Below are positions 27,814 to 40,959 of a stretch of 64,000 nt of DNA, in pieces. The stretch is taken from assembly GCF_051106095.1 (NCBI RefSeq), contig NC_135783.1, positions 197,459,447-197,523,446 of the forward strand, in the 5' to 3' direction. The notes below the pieces were generated by a model. The model was not told where the DNA came from. It saw only the letters and a program-made list of their open reading frames with translations, and ran no database searches. Position numbers and translations under genes: made by a program. Each line of letters begins with the position of its first letter. Position 1 is the first letter of the stretch. This DNA is from Pogona vitticeps. Lineage: Eukaryota > Chordata > Lepidosauria > Squamata > Agamidae.

Positions 27814-30454
27814 TAAGAGAAAGTTTAATGTTCTCAGAAAAGTATAAGAAAAGCCCAAAACCTTCAACCTAAAAATCAAAATGGAAGAATTTGTCAGTAA
27901 TAGGATGGGGGAGGAAAATATTTTCATGGCATTTTGCTCATTTGCTTTGGCTTTTTTACAGCCTTGACATTTTCTGCTGTTTCTCCTTCTGTTTGAAATG
28001 TACCTGGCTTTCAATCAGTACTATACTTAACTGTCTGGTGAAGCCACCATTTTAATTTTTAATGCCTCAAATACATAGGATGCTACGTGATCTATTTCTC
28101 ATTGCTTTAATCTTCAGAGTCTTGTTACTGCTCCCAATTATACTTAACAGTGAGCATGCTAGGCTTTTAAACTTAGTTAAGTTTTGGAATTTAATATAAA
28201 ATGGAACCACTGTGACTTGATCAGTAGATTTCTTGCTTATAAGTGTGGCATTTCAGATTTTTGCCCTGCTTTGGCTGCTGGAAAATCCCCTCAATCCTGC
28301 TAAAACTATTGACACAACCGTAGTAAACAAAATGAGAACACATGTTGTCCAATTGCAGTGGCAGAATATAGACACACCTCAATGTCTGTGGATCCACTTC
28401 CAGATCTTTACGCACCTGCTGTGTTATAGCCTCAGTGAGAATGGCATCTTCTCTGCCTTGTAAGTGATGCCATACACTCACTTCATCATTTCCTCTGTCC
28501 TGTCCTGTCCAAATAATGTGAGACAAGCACCTCCCTGATTTGGAACAGGTCTTCACATAATTATTTGCACTCCAGATAGTGGAAAACACTGGTCCCTCGC
28601 CATGGTGTAAGAAAGTTAAAATTCCTTTAACTGAAAAAGCACTTTACTGTACAGTAATTTTTGTTCCCTGCCTTTTGCCCCACCTACTGCTAGGATGGAC
28701 CACTGAGAACTTTTCCAAAACTGAATTAAGCACACTCACACCCATGAAATTATGTTCCCCCGATTGAATTTAAATCTTTAAAGTTACATTGGGAATACCA
28801 GGTGTATTTTTTTTCAGGTTTAAAAACTTTAAAAAGACTTCTGTATTCACCTTTCCGAACATAGAAACATTTGTTCTTGCGTGATGTGATGTGTACGTTA
28901 AGCTATAGCAGAGGAGATGGGAGTGGTACTGTTTGCGTAGTGCTGAAACAAACCAATGTGGAAATACACCTAAAGTCCAGCGGAATTCAGTGGGGCTTGT
29001 TTCTGAAGAGACGTGTATATAAATCACACTGCTCTTCTGAAACATTGGCGGTATACAAACTCTGCATTTCTCTCTCGGTAGACTCCTGCCATGGGATATT
29101 TTTACTTGCTCTCCAGGAGTAATCAATGGCTGAAGTTAATTGGAGCTGGATATACACATCAAGATAGGGCTTAGCATTCAAAATACCCATGGCAGTCTGT
29201 GCTACTTTCTGGAGGCTGCCTCTCTCTCATTACCAGTGTGGTAGAGGTAAATGATTGGTTTGGGGAGAAAGGGCACAAAATTATAACCAAAGGTTACTTC
29301 ATTTTCTGGGGCTGTATAATCTAAATCGCTCTCGATTTCACACTATTTATAGCTGATCTTATTTCCATAATTGCAATGCTTGTAGTTTTGTGTAAAAAGA
29401 AACATACACGTACACAGGGAGAAAAATCTTTGAAAGGAGCTCTATGTTACCCTATGGATGAAAGAGCCATTTTTCAAGGTCAGCTGAACAGTCATTGTTA
29501 ATTTATAGAATCATTATGGAGTTGCTTTTTGGACAGACGAGATTAATGTCTATTTTAACTTTAGCCAGAACTTTCAAAATCACTTGTTCCCTTCCCTGCT
29601 GTTTAATTTCTAAAATGAGAGGTGTCAAGATTATGGGTACTTAACCTATTAATCCCAGATAAATAGAGGCTGTTGCAGTGACTTAGTAGTTAGAGCTTGC
29701 CTATGGACTTGCCTCCATTACTTCACTAACTAAAAACTTGCTTAGTTTAATGGATGGAATAGGATGTTCCAGCCCCTTCCTTGCATCTGCCTGTTGTTCC
29801 ATCCGTTATGGAAGACACTGCCATAGGTAGAGGGTCCGCTGAGTTGTCCTCGGGGCCAGCATGATCATTTAGCAGAGTGAGGCAGCTCCTTAAGCAGCAG
29901 GATGTTGGATTCCATGTTGTATTTTTAATGCCAGATAAAATTATTTTGGTTTTATCATTCTATGCCAAAAATAAATTGTGGCCCTGCTGTAAGTATTATG
30001 CTCCTTGGCTCAGGGAGGAGCAGGAGTGTCTTTTGCTGTGCAACCTCAGGCAGCAAAGTGTCTGGGACTAGGGCAGATTGTCCTATAAATCGGAAAGAGC
30101 TATCGCAAGTCTGCTTCTGTTCCCCAAACCGATTAGGGCCTGAGAAAGGAGATTGAGGAGGCTTCCTTCTTCAGTTATTAATCCTTCCCATGGCAGTCAC
30201 ATTTGAAAGGGCCACAACATTCGATTTCCCCAAGTACTATAGGAATGAATGCTTACCTATGTTCTTTCAAGAATTAAATAAGGTTGCTCCACACCTCTGC
30301 CTATTCAAACTGTTAAGAACCAAGCTTCCTTTGATCTACTTACTCCCTTTCTGTATTCTGCTTCTTGGTCACATTATAGCAAGGTGTAGAATACGCAACC
30401 TTCCAGTTAGCAGTGGACGCTTGAGAATCTACTCAACTGTCAGATTCACTGGGT
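27814..30454. other. Intergenic sequence without a recognised element
   Basis: Contains a 122-codon minus-strand frame at 28221-28589 and a 118-codon one at 28770-29126. I recognise neither product and see no sign of splicing or a promoter. Treated as non-coding. Confidence 0.4.
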
Positions 30455-30590
30455 GACTCTGGGCCAGTCTTTCTCAGCTTGACCAGCCTTCCAAAGTAGA
30501 TGTGAGAGAAAAGTGTAGGGGCGGGGTGGGGACAGCAATGTATAACACCTTGAGCTTATTTGTAGGAAGCATTTAAATATAACTAATGCA
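30455..30590 (+). mobile_element. Decayed MIR/L2-like SINE or LINE tail
   Basis: CACTGGGTGACTCTGGGCCA, TCTCAGCTTGACCAGCC and a final CACCTTGAGCTTATTTG follow the usual order of this old repeat type. Similar fragments, reversed, lie at 39650-39810 and 56700-56890. Confidence 0.5.
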
Positions 30591-31081
30591 TACTTTTATT
30601 TATGAGTGCCTAGGGGATACTCAGAATGAGCCCACAGTGGTGGAATGAGTTCCTTTGCCTTTCCTAACATCGCTTGATTCCGTCTGATTTATTGTAGATT
30701 TAATGCTTTTCCTCTGGAAGAATTTCTGGCATGATATTTGTTGCTGAACACTGGTAGGAGGTTGTTGTGCAAAGTCTCTACAAGTCAGGTGGCATGCAGA
30801 TTTTGAGAAGACACCAGGAAGGAATGAAGAGGACAAGACTGAAGTTGGCTCCTAGTTCCTTACTGAGTGAGTTTTTGAAGCACAGCTCAGTCCTTCAGTT
30901 TAATAAGGATGTTGTGCGCAAACAAGGTATTTTGTTGTGTTCTGCACTTGCCTGGACTTGCTGGGAGGAACAGCAGTACATAAATTGGGTGAATGTGTGC
31001 ATTGCTTCTCACTGGTGGTGTTCACATGAATGTGTGACATGGCCGCCCATGTCCTTTGTGTGACAGTGGCAGTGTTTGCAG

Positions 31082-31140
31082 TAGTTTATTTATTTATTTA
31101 TTTATTTAATTTATACCCCGCCTATCTGGCCCACCGGATG
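31082..31140 (-). repeat. LINE/SINE 3' tail with (ATTT)n
   Basis: A TATTT run joins AATTTATACCCCGCCTATCT, the reverse of a GGCGGGGTATAAAT tail that ends in AAAT repeats. The same tail on the + strand is at 50860-50910. Confidence 0.6.
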
Positions 31141-31635
31141 AGCCATGAGAGGTTACATAGGCTATGCTGAGTGTCAGTACCTTTGGCGTGGATGGATAAT
31201 GTTTCAATGTGAAATGAAAGGATGGGAAAGCCATAGACATGATGATGATATCCCTTCAGTTCATCCTTATTTTGTGATGGTGGGAAATAACCAAATAACC
31301 TATATGTTTGGAAAAAAATGTGTATAATTTCCTCTTCATGTACATTCCCATAATGGTTTATGCAGTGATACAAATACAAACGTAATATATCATGAAACAG
31401 TAGCAGCAGCTGCTGCTGAACTTAATTACCGGTACACTATGGACTTAGACAAACAATAAAATCCTACGGTCTTTCTGAATCCACTGAGATGTTTTAGAGC
31501 TGTTAGATCAGGAAACTTTAGCTACAGATCTAAGTCAACAAATTATTGTGCACAGTTAACTTGGTGACTCCCGTTAGGAATGCAGCAATCTGCCAGCTTC
31601 CTTTTCCTTCATAAAATTAGGAACCTATTGTTTTA
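31141..31635. other. Intergenic sequence without a recognised element
   Basis: Nothing recognised. Confidence 0.4.
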
Positions 31636-32040
31636 GAATCAGAATTATGAAGTTGAAAGGAGCCTCTAAGGACGTCGAGTCCAACCCCCTGCTCAGTGCA
31701 AGAATCTAAAGCAAAGGATATCTGCTTTGTATTGGATGTCTACATTTACCTTGAGTGCCTCCAGTGTTGGAACACTCACCGCCTCTCAAGGTCATTGGTC
31801 CCATTGCCCTACTGCTCTAGCAGTTAAAAAGCTTTTCCTGATATTCAACCAAAATCTGGCGTCTTGTAACTTGAGCCCATTGTTGCTTATCCTGCACTTG
31901 GGGATGATCGAGAACAGATCCTGCTCCCCTGTATAACAGCCTTTCAAGTACTTGCAAAGTGCTAGCCTATTCTCCCCTCAGTCTTCTTTTCTCAAGGCTT
32001 AAACATGCCCAGTGTTTTCTCATGAGGCTTGATTTCCATT
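31636..32040 (-). mobile_element. CR1 LINE, 5'-truncated 3' part
   Basis: Begins with the reversed CR1 3' end (AGAATCAGAATTATGAAGTT, GTCGAGTCCAACCCCCTGCT) and continues through CAAAATCTGGCGTCTTGTAA, CTCCCCTCAGTCTTCTTTTC and AAGGCTTAAACATGCCCAGT. All of it is shared in order with 45249-45720. Confidence 0.85.
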
Positions 32041-32924
32041 TACAAAACTTAACTTTTGGGGGTGCGGGAAATTGTCATGACATTTGTGTTGGAAGACAAG
32101 GTTGTGTTTTTTTTTTAAAATGCAGGTTAAAAATAGCAAAACATTTCAGCCACACAACCCTGAGTCAAGCTTATGAAGTCATGCAATATCATCAGTCTGG
32201 TTCAACATATAATTCAGTTTTCCTTCACTGACAACCAAGATATGTGGCACTTGCTTCGCTGCTTGAATATACTGCAGCTGGATGACAAAAAACCACTCCG
32301 CAGTAGGGACAGGAGGTCTGGATTTGAACAAGGGAACATCAGTTCAAAACTGCATAACTGCAGGAAAAAAAATTTAACAAAATTTGGGTCATTGTATTTT
32401 TATTAGGCAAGACATCTGCAGCAGGCCTTCCTGTTCCACAGGATTTGGGGACTGTAATTCCGACTCTGGCTTTCCAAGCCCGCAGGAATCCTGCTTGATG
32501 AGGGATACTGAGGGCTGTTGTCAAAAAAGTCACTTTTTCAAGCTCAACTTTTCATTGGAGGTTCCATCCCTTCATTGGAAGTAACCCTGTTGCTCAACCT
32601 CGCCTCTACTATAATGTACTCTTAAGCTAAGAACACAGTTTTGAGCTCCATGGAAGATCCAGATCTTATAAACAAACATATGTACTGTGGTCCTGATTAT
32701 AGTTGTGTTCATATCATGAAATTAAGGGCGTTCTCCAATAGAGTGTTTATTTGACTCTCATCTATCTCACTATTCACAGAATTTTATGGGACATCTCAGT
32801 GATATCATCTTTCATTTGTAATTTGAGATTTCCTACAGCATTTTTTCCTGTGCTACAGCAAGTCCATTAAAGAGGGGGGGGAATAACTGCCCAATATATA
32901 ACAACTGGTAAAATGAAGCCATAT
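32041..32924. other. Intergenic sequence without a recognised element
   Basis: Nothing recognised. Confidence 0.4.
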
Positions 32925-33450
32925 ATCTAAAAGCACCCTAAGCATAGCAGGCAAAAGAAAGAAAAATTAAAAGTAAAAAAGACAAAAACCTTCTGGCCCC
33001 TTAAAGACTGTTATATTTTAATGTGAGCATTAGACTTGGGCTATTCGTATTCGTGGGTATACAAATACGATTATCAGCACCTGAGGTCCTGCAGAGATCC
33101 AGCCCTTCCACCCTGCAGTCTGGGTGGCACTTCTTTTCCTCCCCATGCAGCAGACCACTCTGCAAAGAGGCGGGAGGAAGAGTCTCCCTCCTCAGTTGTT
33201 GAGTGGTCGGCTGCACGGGGAGGTGGGGAAGCACTGGCTGGGCTGCTTCTGCAATCGGTGCAACTATGCTGACAACAGCCCCATGTGCTGTGCTGTGAGT
33301 GGACCAGCTGGTTCAGGGGGAAGGACTGGATCTCTGCAGCACCTCTGATGCTGATGTTCATATTGGTATCTCCAGCGATATGAATACAAATTGCCTAAGT
33401 CTAGTGAACTTTCATGGACAAGTCCACATCTTTACTCATATGAAGTAAAA
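32925..33450 (+). repeat. Old interspersed repeat, split by a hAT element
   Basis: CTTCTGGCCCCTTAAAGACT and TTTTAATGTGAG on the left, then GAACTTTCATGGACAAGTCC on the right of the hAT, rebuild the order seen in this repeat family (6408, 22385). Confidence 0.55.
33031..33403. mobile_element. hAT-type MITE inserted in an older repeat
   Basis: Ends TAGACTTGGGCTATTCGTAT and ATACAAATTGCCTAAGTCTA are inverted repeats. The 8-bp flanks GTGAGCAT and GTGAACTT match at 6 of 8 and derive from one site in the host repeat. The GC-rich centre has its own inverted repeat (CTGCAGAGATCCAGCCCTTC and GGAAGGACTGGATCTCTGCA). Confidence 0.75.
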
Positions 33451-33680
33451 TACAGAGGCCACTTGAATCCTTGGTTCTGCTGGATTTCAGTAGTGTATAG
33501 TACCATTAACATGATGTTCTTCTGGGTTTCATCTGGATTTGGCATTGCCTTGTAATGGTATTTGCTCTTACTGGAGAGGGGAGATCAAAATGGTGGTGCT
33601 GGGGGAACCCTCACGGAATCAAGAAACATAAATTATCAGCTGTTTGAAACGTTAGGGGCAAGAATATAGAAGAGCTGGCA

Positions 33681-34470
33681 GAGAATTAGTGTCTTAAAAC
33701 AGCAGATGGAGATGTGCTTTTTTAAAAAAAAGTCCAGAAAAACCCTAGGAAAACTGAACATGTACAAGGGAACTGGCTACTGAAGAATAAAAGTAAATGC
33801 ACACAAATTGGTTTAACAGCAATAATCTACATGTTACGGAAATTTGAATGAATAGAGGCACTCCAGCCTGCCTACAGAGAATTAGTGTCTTAAAACAGCA
33901 GACGGAAATGTGCTTTTTTAAAAAAAAAATCCAGAAAAACCCTAGGAAAACTGAACATGTACAAAGGAACTGGCTACTGAAGAATAAAAGTAAAGGCACA
34001 CAAATTGGTTTAACAGCAATAATCTACATGTTACGGAAATTTGAATGAATAGAGGCACTCCAGCCTGCCTACAGAGAATTAGTGTCTTAAAACAGCAGAC
34101 GGAAATGTGCTTTTTTTTAAAAAAAATCCAGAAAAACCCTAGGAAAACTGAACATGTACAAAGGAACTGGCTACTGAAGAATAAAAGTAAAGGCACACAA
34201 ATTGGTTTAACAGCAATAATCTACATGTTACGGAAATTTGAATGAATAGAGGCACTCCAGCCTGCCTACAGAGAATTAGTGTCTTAAAACAGCAGACGGA
34301 AATGTGCTTTTTTAAAAAAAAAATCCAGAAAAACCCTAGGAAAACTGAACATGTACAAAGGAACTGGCTACTGAAGAATAAAAGTAAAGGCACACAAATT
34401 GGTTTAACAGCAATAATCTACATGTTACGGAAATTTGAATGAATAGAGGCACTCCAGCCTGCCTACAGAG
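33681..34470. repeat. Tandem array, 4 copies of a ~197-bp unit
   Basis: Units begin GAGAATTAGTGTCTTAAAAC at 33681, 33877, 34074 and 34271 (spacing 196, 197, 197). They end at CCAGCCTGCCTACA near 34467. Units 2-4 are almost identical, differing mainly in the T/A run. Unit 1 has several private bases. The same 84-codon minus frame and 66-codon plus frame recur because the DNA repeats; they are not genes. Confidence 0.95.
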
Positions 34471-34885
34471 GTACAAAGAACAGTGGATGAGGATACAAAT
34501 ATACATCATCCTCGTTCACATCATCATTCTTGCCCAGGCTTGGATTGAATAGATTCCTGCTACATGTTTGATCTGAAAGGCAAATAATCAGGAACCATGA
34601 GTTGTGCATTGTTATAAAAGGATCTGAGCTGGGCCAATGTTCAAGTAAAAGTAAACCCCAAGAGTATCTATTATTAGTATGTGTTTCACAGCTTTAAAGT
34701 TGGAAAATACGTGTTAAGTGTTGTCCCTCGGAAGCACTAAAAATAATTTTAAGGTGAATTTATATAAATGATTGTATAGCAATGGTTGCTCTTCCTATGG
34801 AACAGAATACCAGTGTACGAAGGAAATCACTAGATCACTGTTAATATATGGCTACATTATCAGTGTAAGATACTGTATGTCTCTC
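34471..34885. other. Intergenic sequence without a recognised element
   Basis: Nothing recognised. Confidence 0.4.
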
Positions 34886-35850
34886 TATATTTGTTTTCCC
34901 CCTCCAGCACCCACACCCTCACTCTGACAAACATCAGCTATTGTGAGGATCACAACCATGCTCAGAGGGGAGAAATAAGTGGACATGAAGCTACCATTAG
35001 GATAGAGAATGGAGAGTCAGAATGGTTTCCTGTAGGCAAAGGTGTCAGACAAGGGTGCATTTTAACCCCTTATCTGTTCTTAAGGTATGCAGATCGTACC
35101 ATCTTACTAGCAGAAAGGAGCAATGACTTGAAACAACTACGGTGAAAGTTAAAGAAGAAAGTGCCAAAGCTGGACTGCAGTTGAACATTAAGAAAACAAA
35201 AGGCATGGTTCCAGAAGAACTATACATAACTTTAATATTGACAATGAAGAAACTGAATGAGTCAGAGATGTTTTTATACCTTGGTTCACTCATCAATTAA
35301 AAGGGAAAGAAATCAGAAAAAGACTTGAGACTCAGAAGGGCGTCAGTGAAGGAACTAAAAAATTTATCAAGTCAAGGATGTGTCAGTGGAAACCAAGATC
35401 ATCCATGCTCTTGTATTTCTGATCACCATTTATGGGTGTGAAAGCTGGGCCATTAAGAAAGCTGACGGGGTGGTGGTGGAATGATTCAGTTGAGATATGG
35501 TGCTGAAGGAGAGCTTTGCAGATACCCTGGACATGCCAGAAAGACAAACAAGTGGGTCTTAGAGCAAATCAAGCCTGAACAATTTCTGGAGGCAAAAAGG
35601 ATGAAACTGAGGCTATTGTACTTTAGCAACATCATGAGAAGTCAATTTTCTTTGGAAAAGACAATAATGCTGGGAAAGGTAGAAGGTGGCAGGAAAAGAG
35701 GAAGAACCAATACGAGATGGATTGTCTCAGAAAAGGAAGCCACAGGCTTGAGTGTGCAGGAGCTTAGCAGGGCTGTTGAGGAGGGGACCTTTTGGAGATT
35801 CCTAGGGTCACCATGGGTCAAAGGTGACAACACATAACAACAGCAGCAGC
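34886..35850 (+). mobile_element. RTE/BovB LINE fragment, RT and C-terminus, with internal deletion
   Basis: Reads VGKGVRQGCILTPYLF, then directly LRYADRTILLAERSNDLKQL (about 29 residues between these RT motifs are missing and ADD has become ADR). It then reads YGCESWAIKKAD, ARKTNKWVLEQIKPEQFLEA, SLEKTIMLGKVEGGRKRGRT and [20 protein letters not shown]. It ends in the family tail with CACATAACAACAGCAGCAGC. Several frame breaks; inactive. Confidence 0.88.
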
Positions 35851-37033
35851 TGAGATTATGGGTCTAGCCAATAAAAAGTTTGAGGTGCCATGACACGGAG
35901 ACCCATGGCTCCATATACCACCTGGTACAACCAGCAGGTCCAGGCCAGGAGAAGCAACAAGCTCTTAACTAAACCGGAGGGATTTCCCTCCCTTGTACAC
36001 CTGAGAGCTAAATGGTGGTCTACTCTCGTTGTTCTCACAATAGCCATGCAAGGTGAGTTAGGGGTAGGAATCAGGGAGCATACTTTATGATTAAATGTGG
36101 GTTTGTATCCTGTCTTCAGAATCCTTATCTTCCACACCACAATTATTTCACCTGACGGGATAATCAGTGAGAGTCCAGTGGTCTCCGTTTAGAATAGACA
36201 GACGTTCAGGCCAAAGATCAGGAATATTTTAGCATAAACATTAAGATAGAAGTGTTTTCATGTCCTGTTATAAATGGAATGGTAAACTGTGTGTGTGTGT
36301 GATGTAATTTTTTTCATGCTATTAAAGTAGAGTTGCAGTTATCCAAGAGCACAGATTGAAGTACAGAGGAAGTGTTATCCAATCAGCTCTAAAGTGCTTT
36401 GCTTTGCCAGGGCCGAGCTGCAACAAAAATGGATTAACCAAGGAGACTTCTTGCCTCCCATTTAGAATCCCATCCTCAATCTAGGCAGCCTAAATATCTG
36501 TCTGACTAGTTTAAGGCCACTTTGCCCTCTGATGCCTTGCCAAACACAGCCCCACTGACATTGCCTCCAAGGGGACTCTTCGGAAAAATGATTTGTGTTC
36601 TGAGATTCATCAACTTTCTCTCTCCCCCCCCCCCCCAATTTCTTTTGTATGAAAGCAGAGCTGTGGCTCCAGAAGTGGCAGAAAGCCTATCCATTTCATA
36701 GAGCAAGCAAACGAATGTCAAAATTCACCCAAATTCTGGTACTTTGAAAAAGTTTTCATTGAGAGCACCCCAACCCCACTCCTTCTCATAGCTGTCCCTC
36801 TCCTTTCTGGCACAATGCCAGGGCTTTAGTTTTTACACAATCCAGGGCACTCTTAATTATCCTGTTGTGTAGCCTGTGCAGATGGTCGGTTCACACCCAA
36901 TTGGAGCTATGCGTGGTGTTATCTGAGGTGACAACCCTGTGAGGGGCTTATGAGATTTCAATGGATGATGGGAACCCCCCTCCTTTCTTTTCATTCTCCC
37001 TGCCATTTTTTTGTCTTTCCCTATTGATGCAGC
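35851..37033. other. Intergenic sequence, unassigned, with a poly-C run
   Basis: A C run of about 12 lies near 36625-36638. Otherwise nothing recognised. Confidence 0.4.
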
Positions 37034-37142
37034 ACTATTCTAGATAAGTAAGATACGTATACAGTATTGCCATCTATTCTAGATAAGTAAGATATACAGT
37101 ATTGCCATCTATTCTAGATAAGATACAGTATACAGTATTGCC
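37034..37142. repeat. Short tandem repeat, about 3 copies of a 35-40 bp unit
   Basis: CTATTCTAGATAAGTAAGAT then ATACAGTATTGCCAT recurs three times with small length changes. Confidence 0.88.
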
Positions 37143-39640
37143 GGTATTATGTGTTTTGTTCAAGACAGATGCATTGCTGTTTCGCTATGTCACTTACTTT
37201 ACGGAACAAAAACAAAAGAGGAAAGTCACCCCAGCCTGCTAAATGACAGCAACGGGAAAAAGTGGGGAAGGGGCTGTGTTGACCCCACCCCCTAAATTCA
37301 TTGACAAGTGACAGCATCTCCCGCCCCAAATATTTTTTCATTTAGTAGTTGCTTGGGGGGGGAAGAGATACAGTATGTGGAAAATAAATAAAAACAACCA
37401 CAGAAGGAAAGGGAGAGCAACTAATGAACCAAGTCCATGGGTCCTGCTCCACAAGGCAGCAGAGCCCCAGCTGAGGAGAAAGTTGGGGGAAAGGGGAAGG
37501 TGATCGCTCTTCTGCCTCGCCAACCTTCACCCAAAGCTTTCCCCCTACCACCAGTACTGCCGCCATGAGCTGCCTCCTTACATGAGAATAAATAGGGTAA
37601 GCTTCACTTGTGAGTAAACTTGCAATCCCAGTCCCTATCTGAACCCTTCACACAGGAGAATGAACATCCCCAGTGTGAACAAAAGTATCGCAACTCAAGT
37701 ATGAGATAAGGTAAATCGCAACAAAAGTGAGAACCCTTTGAGCACAAATGGGACTGCTCCAAATGCCCCTGTCTGGAAAAGCCCCTAAGTAAATTATTTA
37801 CATGAGATTGTTTTTATAAGATGTGTCCATCTACAGTATTTGTTTTCTGTGAAACTGCAAGCACTGGAAATAGAATGTTCTGCTCAGATGTGATTGTGTT
37901 CCCCATTTAAATAACTAGTTTGTTCCAGTTATATGTCCCATAACCAGATACTAGTAATTATATGAGCAAAAAGCTGTGTGATCAGCTACCTCAGACTCTT
38001 TTTTTACCTTTTGTTTCCCATCATGCAGTGTCTCAGATTTTGGTGGGTATGTTCTATTTGGTGTTGTGATGACATGCTTCACACATGCTCCTGGTGAGTG
38101 TGGACATCTGTGCAAGGGTACACCCTCTTCCTGACTGAGCCCCTCCTTATTCATATATCTGGTCTACCCAACTGTCTCTCCTGTGCCACTATCAAAATTT
38201 TGCTTTCCTTGCCTCACAGCTATTCATTGCCCCATAGGCTGCACAATAAGAAGGCTCACAAGTCATCATGCTGGTGCTCCACTTCCTGCTCTACTCCAAA
38301 TTCCATGATGGACCCAAACATGTGCACCCACTGGCTCTCTGTCCCCAGTTCCCTCCCTTCCTGTCCCACTTTGATGTGTCAGTTGCACAAGGCTCATACC
38401 AACACAGTAGAACTGAACTGATGAGCCCTGGTGGTGACAGGTGGGAAATAGGTACAGACCAGTGCCTAGATCTTAAAGCTGCTTCACATGGGAAAATGAA
38501 ATCTACTGCTGCTTGCCTCACCTGGAGAAGCTTCACAATTCTGTAAGACTTCAGCTGGCACCTGACCACCTGATCACTATACCTGTTAGTGGTTTGTGAA
38601 GCAATGTTTCCAGTCGGTGGCCCCCTTCAAATGTGCCAGCCCACCCACCCCCAGCAGAACCATCATGCCCCATTGAGAATGGCTGCTTTGGAGTATTGTC
38701 CTGACATGGCCCTGAATGCAATCTTAAGGTTATTTTAGATGATGAAGAAAGATCATTGCATCAATTCAGTTATTTCCTGAGGTTATGTGGCTCATATAAA
38801 ATCAGGCTACATGCAGTATATTTTTGTATGCTTCCTTGAAATTGACCTCAAGAGGGTTTTTTTTTTTTTTGGGTGCGCAGGTCTTCTCAGAAACACCAGA
38901 AAATGTTTACAACAGTTGCTCTGGTCCACAACCTCAAATTTTGCCAAGAGAAGCAGTACTGGTGAAAACACTGTATTTTCTTTCTCTAATTCTGAGTAAT
39001 CTTTGAAGCATCTGCTCCATCATTTGCCTTGGATGTGGGCCACTTGACTGTAAAACCATGTTAATACTCCCTTCCATTACCACTAATGTTTTCAAACAGT
39101 TTAGCAGGCTTGCTGTACACTCACTCGTTTTGGATTCGTTTGAGGAAATGTATCATTATGGCAACAGCAACCTGATGCAATACAGGGACACCATACACTC
39201 CAACCAACTGGAAACCACTTGATTTCACTGGTAAAGTGAAGCCACCTGTTCTTAGATGCAACTTGCTGAAACAGACACAACAGACACATCCCCTCTTCTG
39301 GATGACCTTGCATCCCTCTTGAAAGAGCAGGTGTCTAGTGTGGGGATATTCCCTGATCCAGTTCCATCACTGGAGGCTTAGCAGGCCCTCATTGGCGCAG
39401 AAGGGTTTTTCCTAGCTTCAGCTTCCTATGCCAGACACAACTGCTTCTGGACAGAGCTAGCTTAGCCACTACTCTTAGCTCTGGTCTGGCAGCCTCGGAT
39501 TTGCAATATTCTAATGGACTTTACATGAATCTGGGCTTGAAAGGGAGCTGGAAATAATACCTAGTAAATTACATTTCTCCCCAACGTTTACAACTGGCAA
39601 CATGTATATATTATTTACTTCCATATTCTGGGTTCCTCAA
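37143..39640. other. Intergenic sequence without a recognised element
   Basis: No gene, RNA or clear transposon seen. A T run lies near 38859. Confidence 0.4.
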
Positions 39641-39815
39641 CGTGGCTTACATATTACCATCTCCCTACATGATCTTTGCAACAACCCTGTGAGTTTGGTG
39701 AGAGAGGGACTGGCTCAGGGGAACTCAAAGAGCTTGATGGCTGAGTGAGAATTTGAAACCAGGACTCCCTAGTCCCAGTCCAACACTCTAATCACTACAA
39801 GGATGGTTAGCCATG
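39641..39815 (-). mobile_element. MIR/L2-like SINE remnant
   Basis: AACAACCCTGTGAGTTTGGT, GATGGCTGAGTGAGAATTTG and CCAACACTCTAATCACTACA follow the order typical of reversed tRNA-type old SINEs. Confidence 0.6.
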
Positions 39816-40959
39816 GCAGTCACTAGCCAACACAATGAAGCTGTCAGCAACTACGTAATGCTGCATTGATTGCCTGTGCCTCGAAACTGAACGGATAAAG
39901 CCCTAAAGAACCTGGGGTCCAGGAATCTGAACCAATAGGTCTTCCTATAAGAGCCGGCCAAAGCTCTTAGGTCTGGAGGAGAAGTCAATTGCATTATGCC
40001 ACCACTAGGGGCAGACAAGAAGTTGAGGTAGGCTTTCTCTATACACCTGACATCAAGTGTACTTTTAGATATCGCCCAAAAGGTACACCTGGCATCAACT
40101 TTACTGATATGTTGGTACCTTTCTGTCTACCCAAACATTTGTGAATCAGCCATGAATAGGACTGGATTTCTCTTGTGTATCTGCTGGTTGCTATTTATTG
40201 TATTATATGAGTTCTGATTCACTGTTTTTAATACTGTTGAAAATACTATTCAATACCTGTACTTACCCTGGAGTTTTGTAAAATCAGTATAGGTACTGAT
40301 TAAACACATAATCAGTACCTATATTGTACTTTTTTGTAACTGCCTGTGTCGCCCAACACACTTGTCACAGCAAATCCTGTTTCTGAGTCTGACTTTATTG
40401 CACTCACCCCAGGAAATCCAAGCAACAACTCCCAAGAGCAAACGTGAAGAAGGTGACCCAGCCAAACCTATTCTGTAGCCTGAAGGGGGCCAGTGGAAGA
40501 GCAGGCCAATGGTTGTAGCCACCAGTGTTCATTGGCTGTAGAGCAATGAGTCCTCGGACGGTTTAGACTCCCAACTCCCTGAATCCTGGTCATTGCCCAT
40601 CCTGGCTGGGGTTGCGGGGAGCTTGGCATCCAAATGTGAAGAACCGCGAGGGTGGAGACAAATTTATTAGCCTGTGCGTGACCCCCCCCCTTTTCTCAGG
40701 AAGTTTTTAACTGCCCCCCATGAAACCATCTGTCTCCCCACCACCACCACCACCATGTGAGTGCAGGTGGGCCTGTTTCCTTCTTCAGTTCGAACCGGGA
40801 GCACGAAAACGACTGCTCTCTTCCTGGGCAACACACGTGTAGTGTCTTCACACCAGCTATTTTCCGATGCCGTAGATCCAGGGTGGTGCGCGTGTAGCCC
40901 TCCAGAGGATGCTGGGAGTCCGACTCCGATCGTTCCTGGCCACCGACTCTGTTGGCAAG
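39816..40959. other. Sequence upstream of the CpG island
   Basis: GC content rises toward 40.9 kb. No element recognised. Confidence 0.4.

Noticed and set aside
28221-28589. 122-codon minus-strand frame
   Set aside because: It reads rather protein-like, but I recognise no family and see no promoter, splice sites or neighbouring exons. Left as intergenic.
33745-34442. Repeated 84-codon frames with membrane-like segments and 66-codon frames on the other strand
   Set aside because: They repeat because the DNA is a tandem array and span unit borders. The hydrophobic look comes from T-rich sequence.
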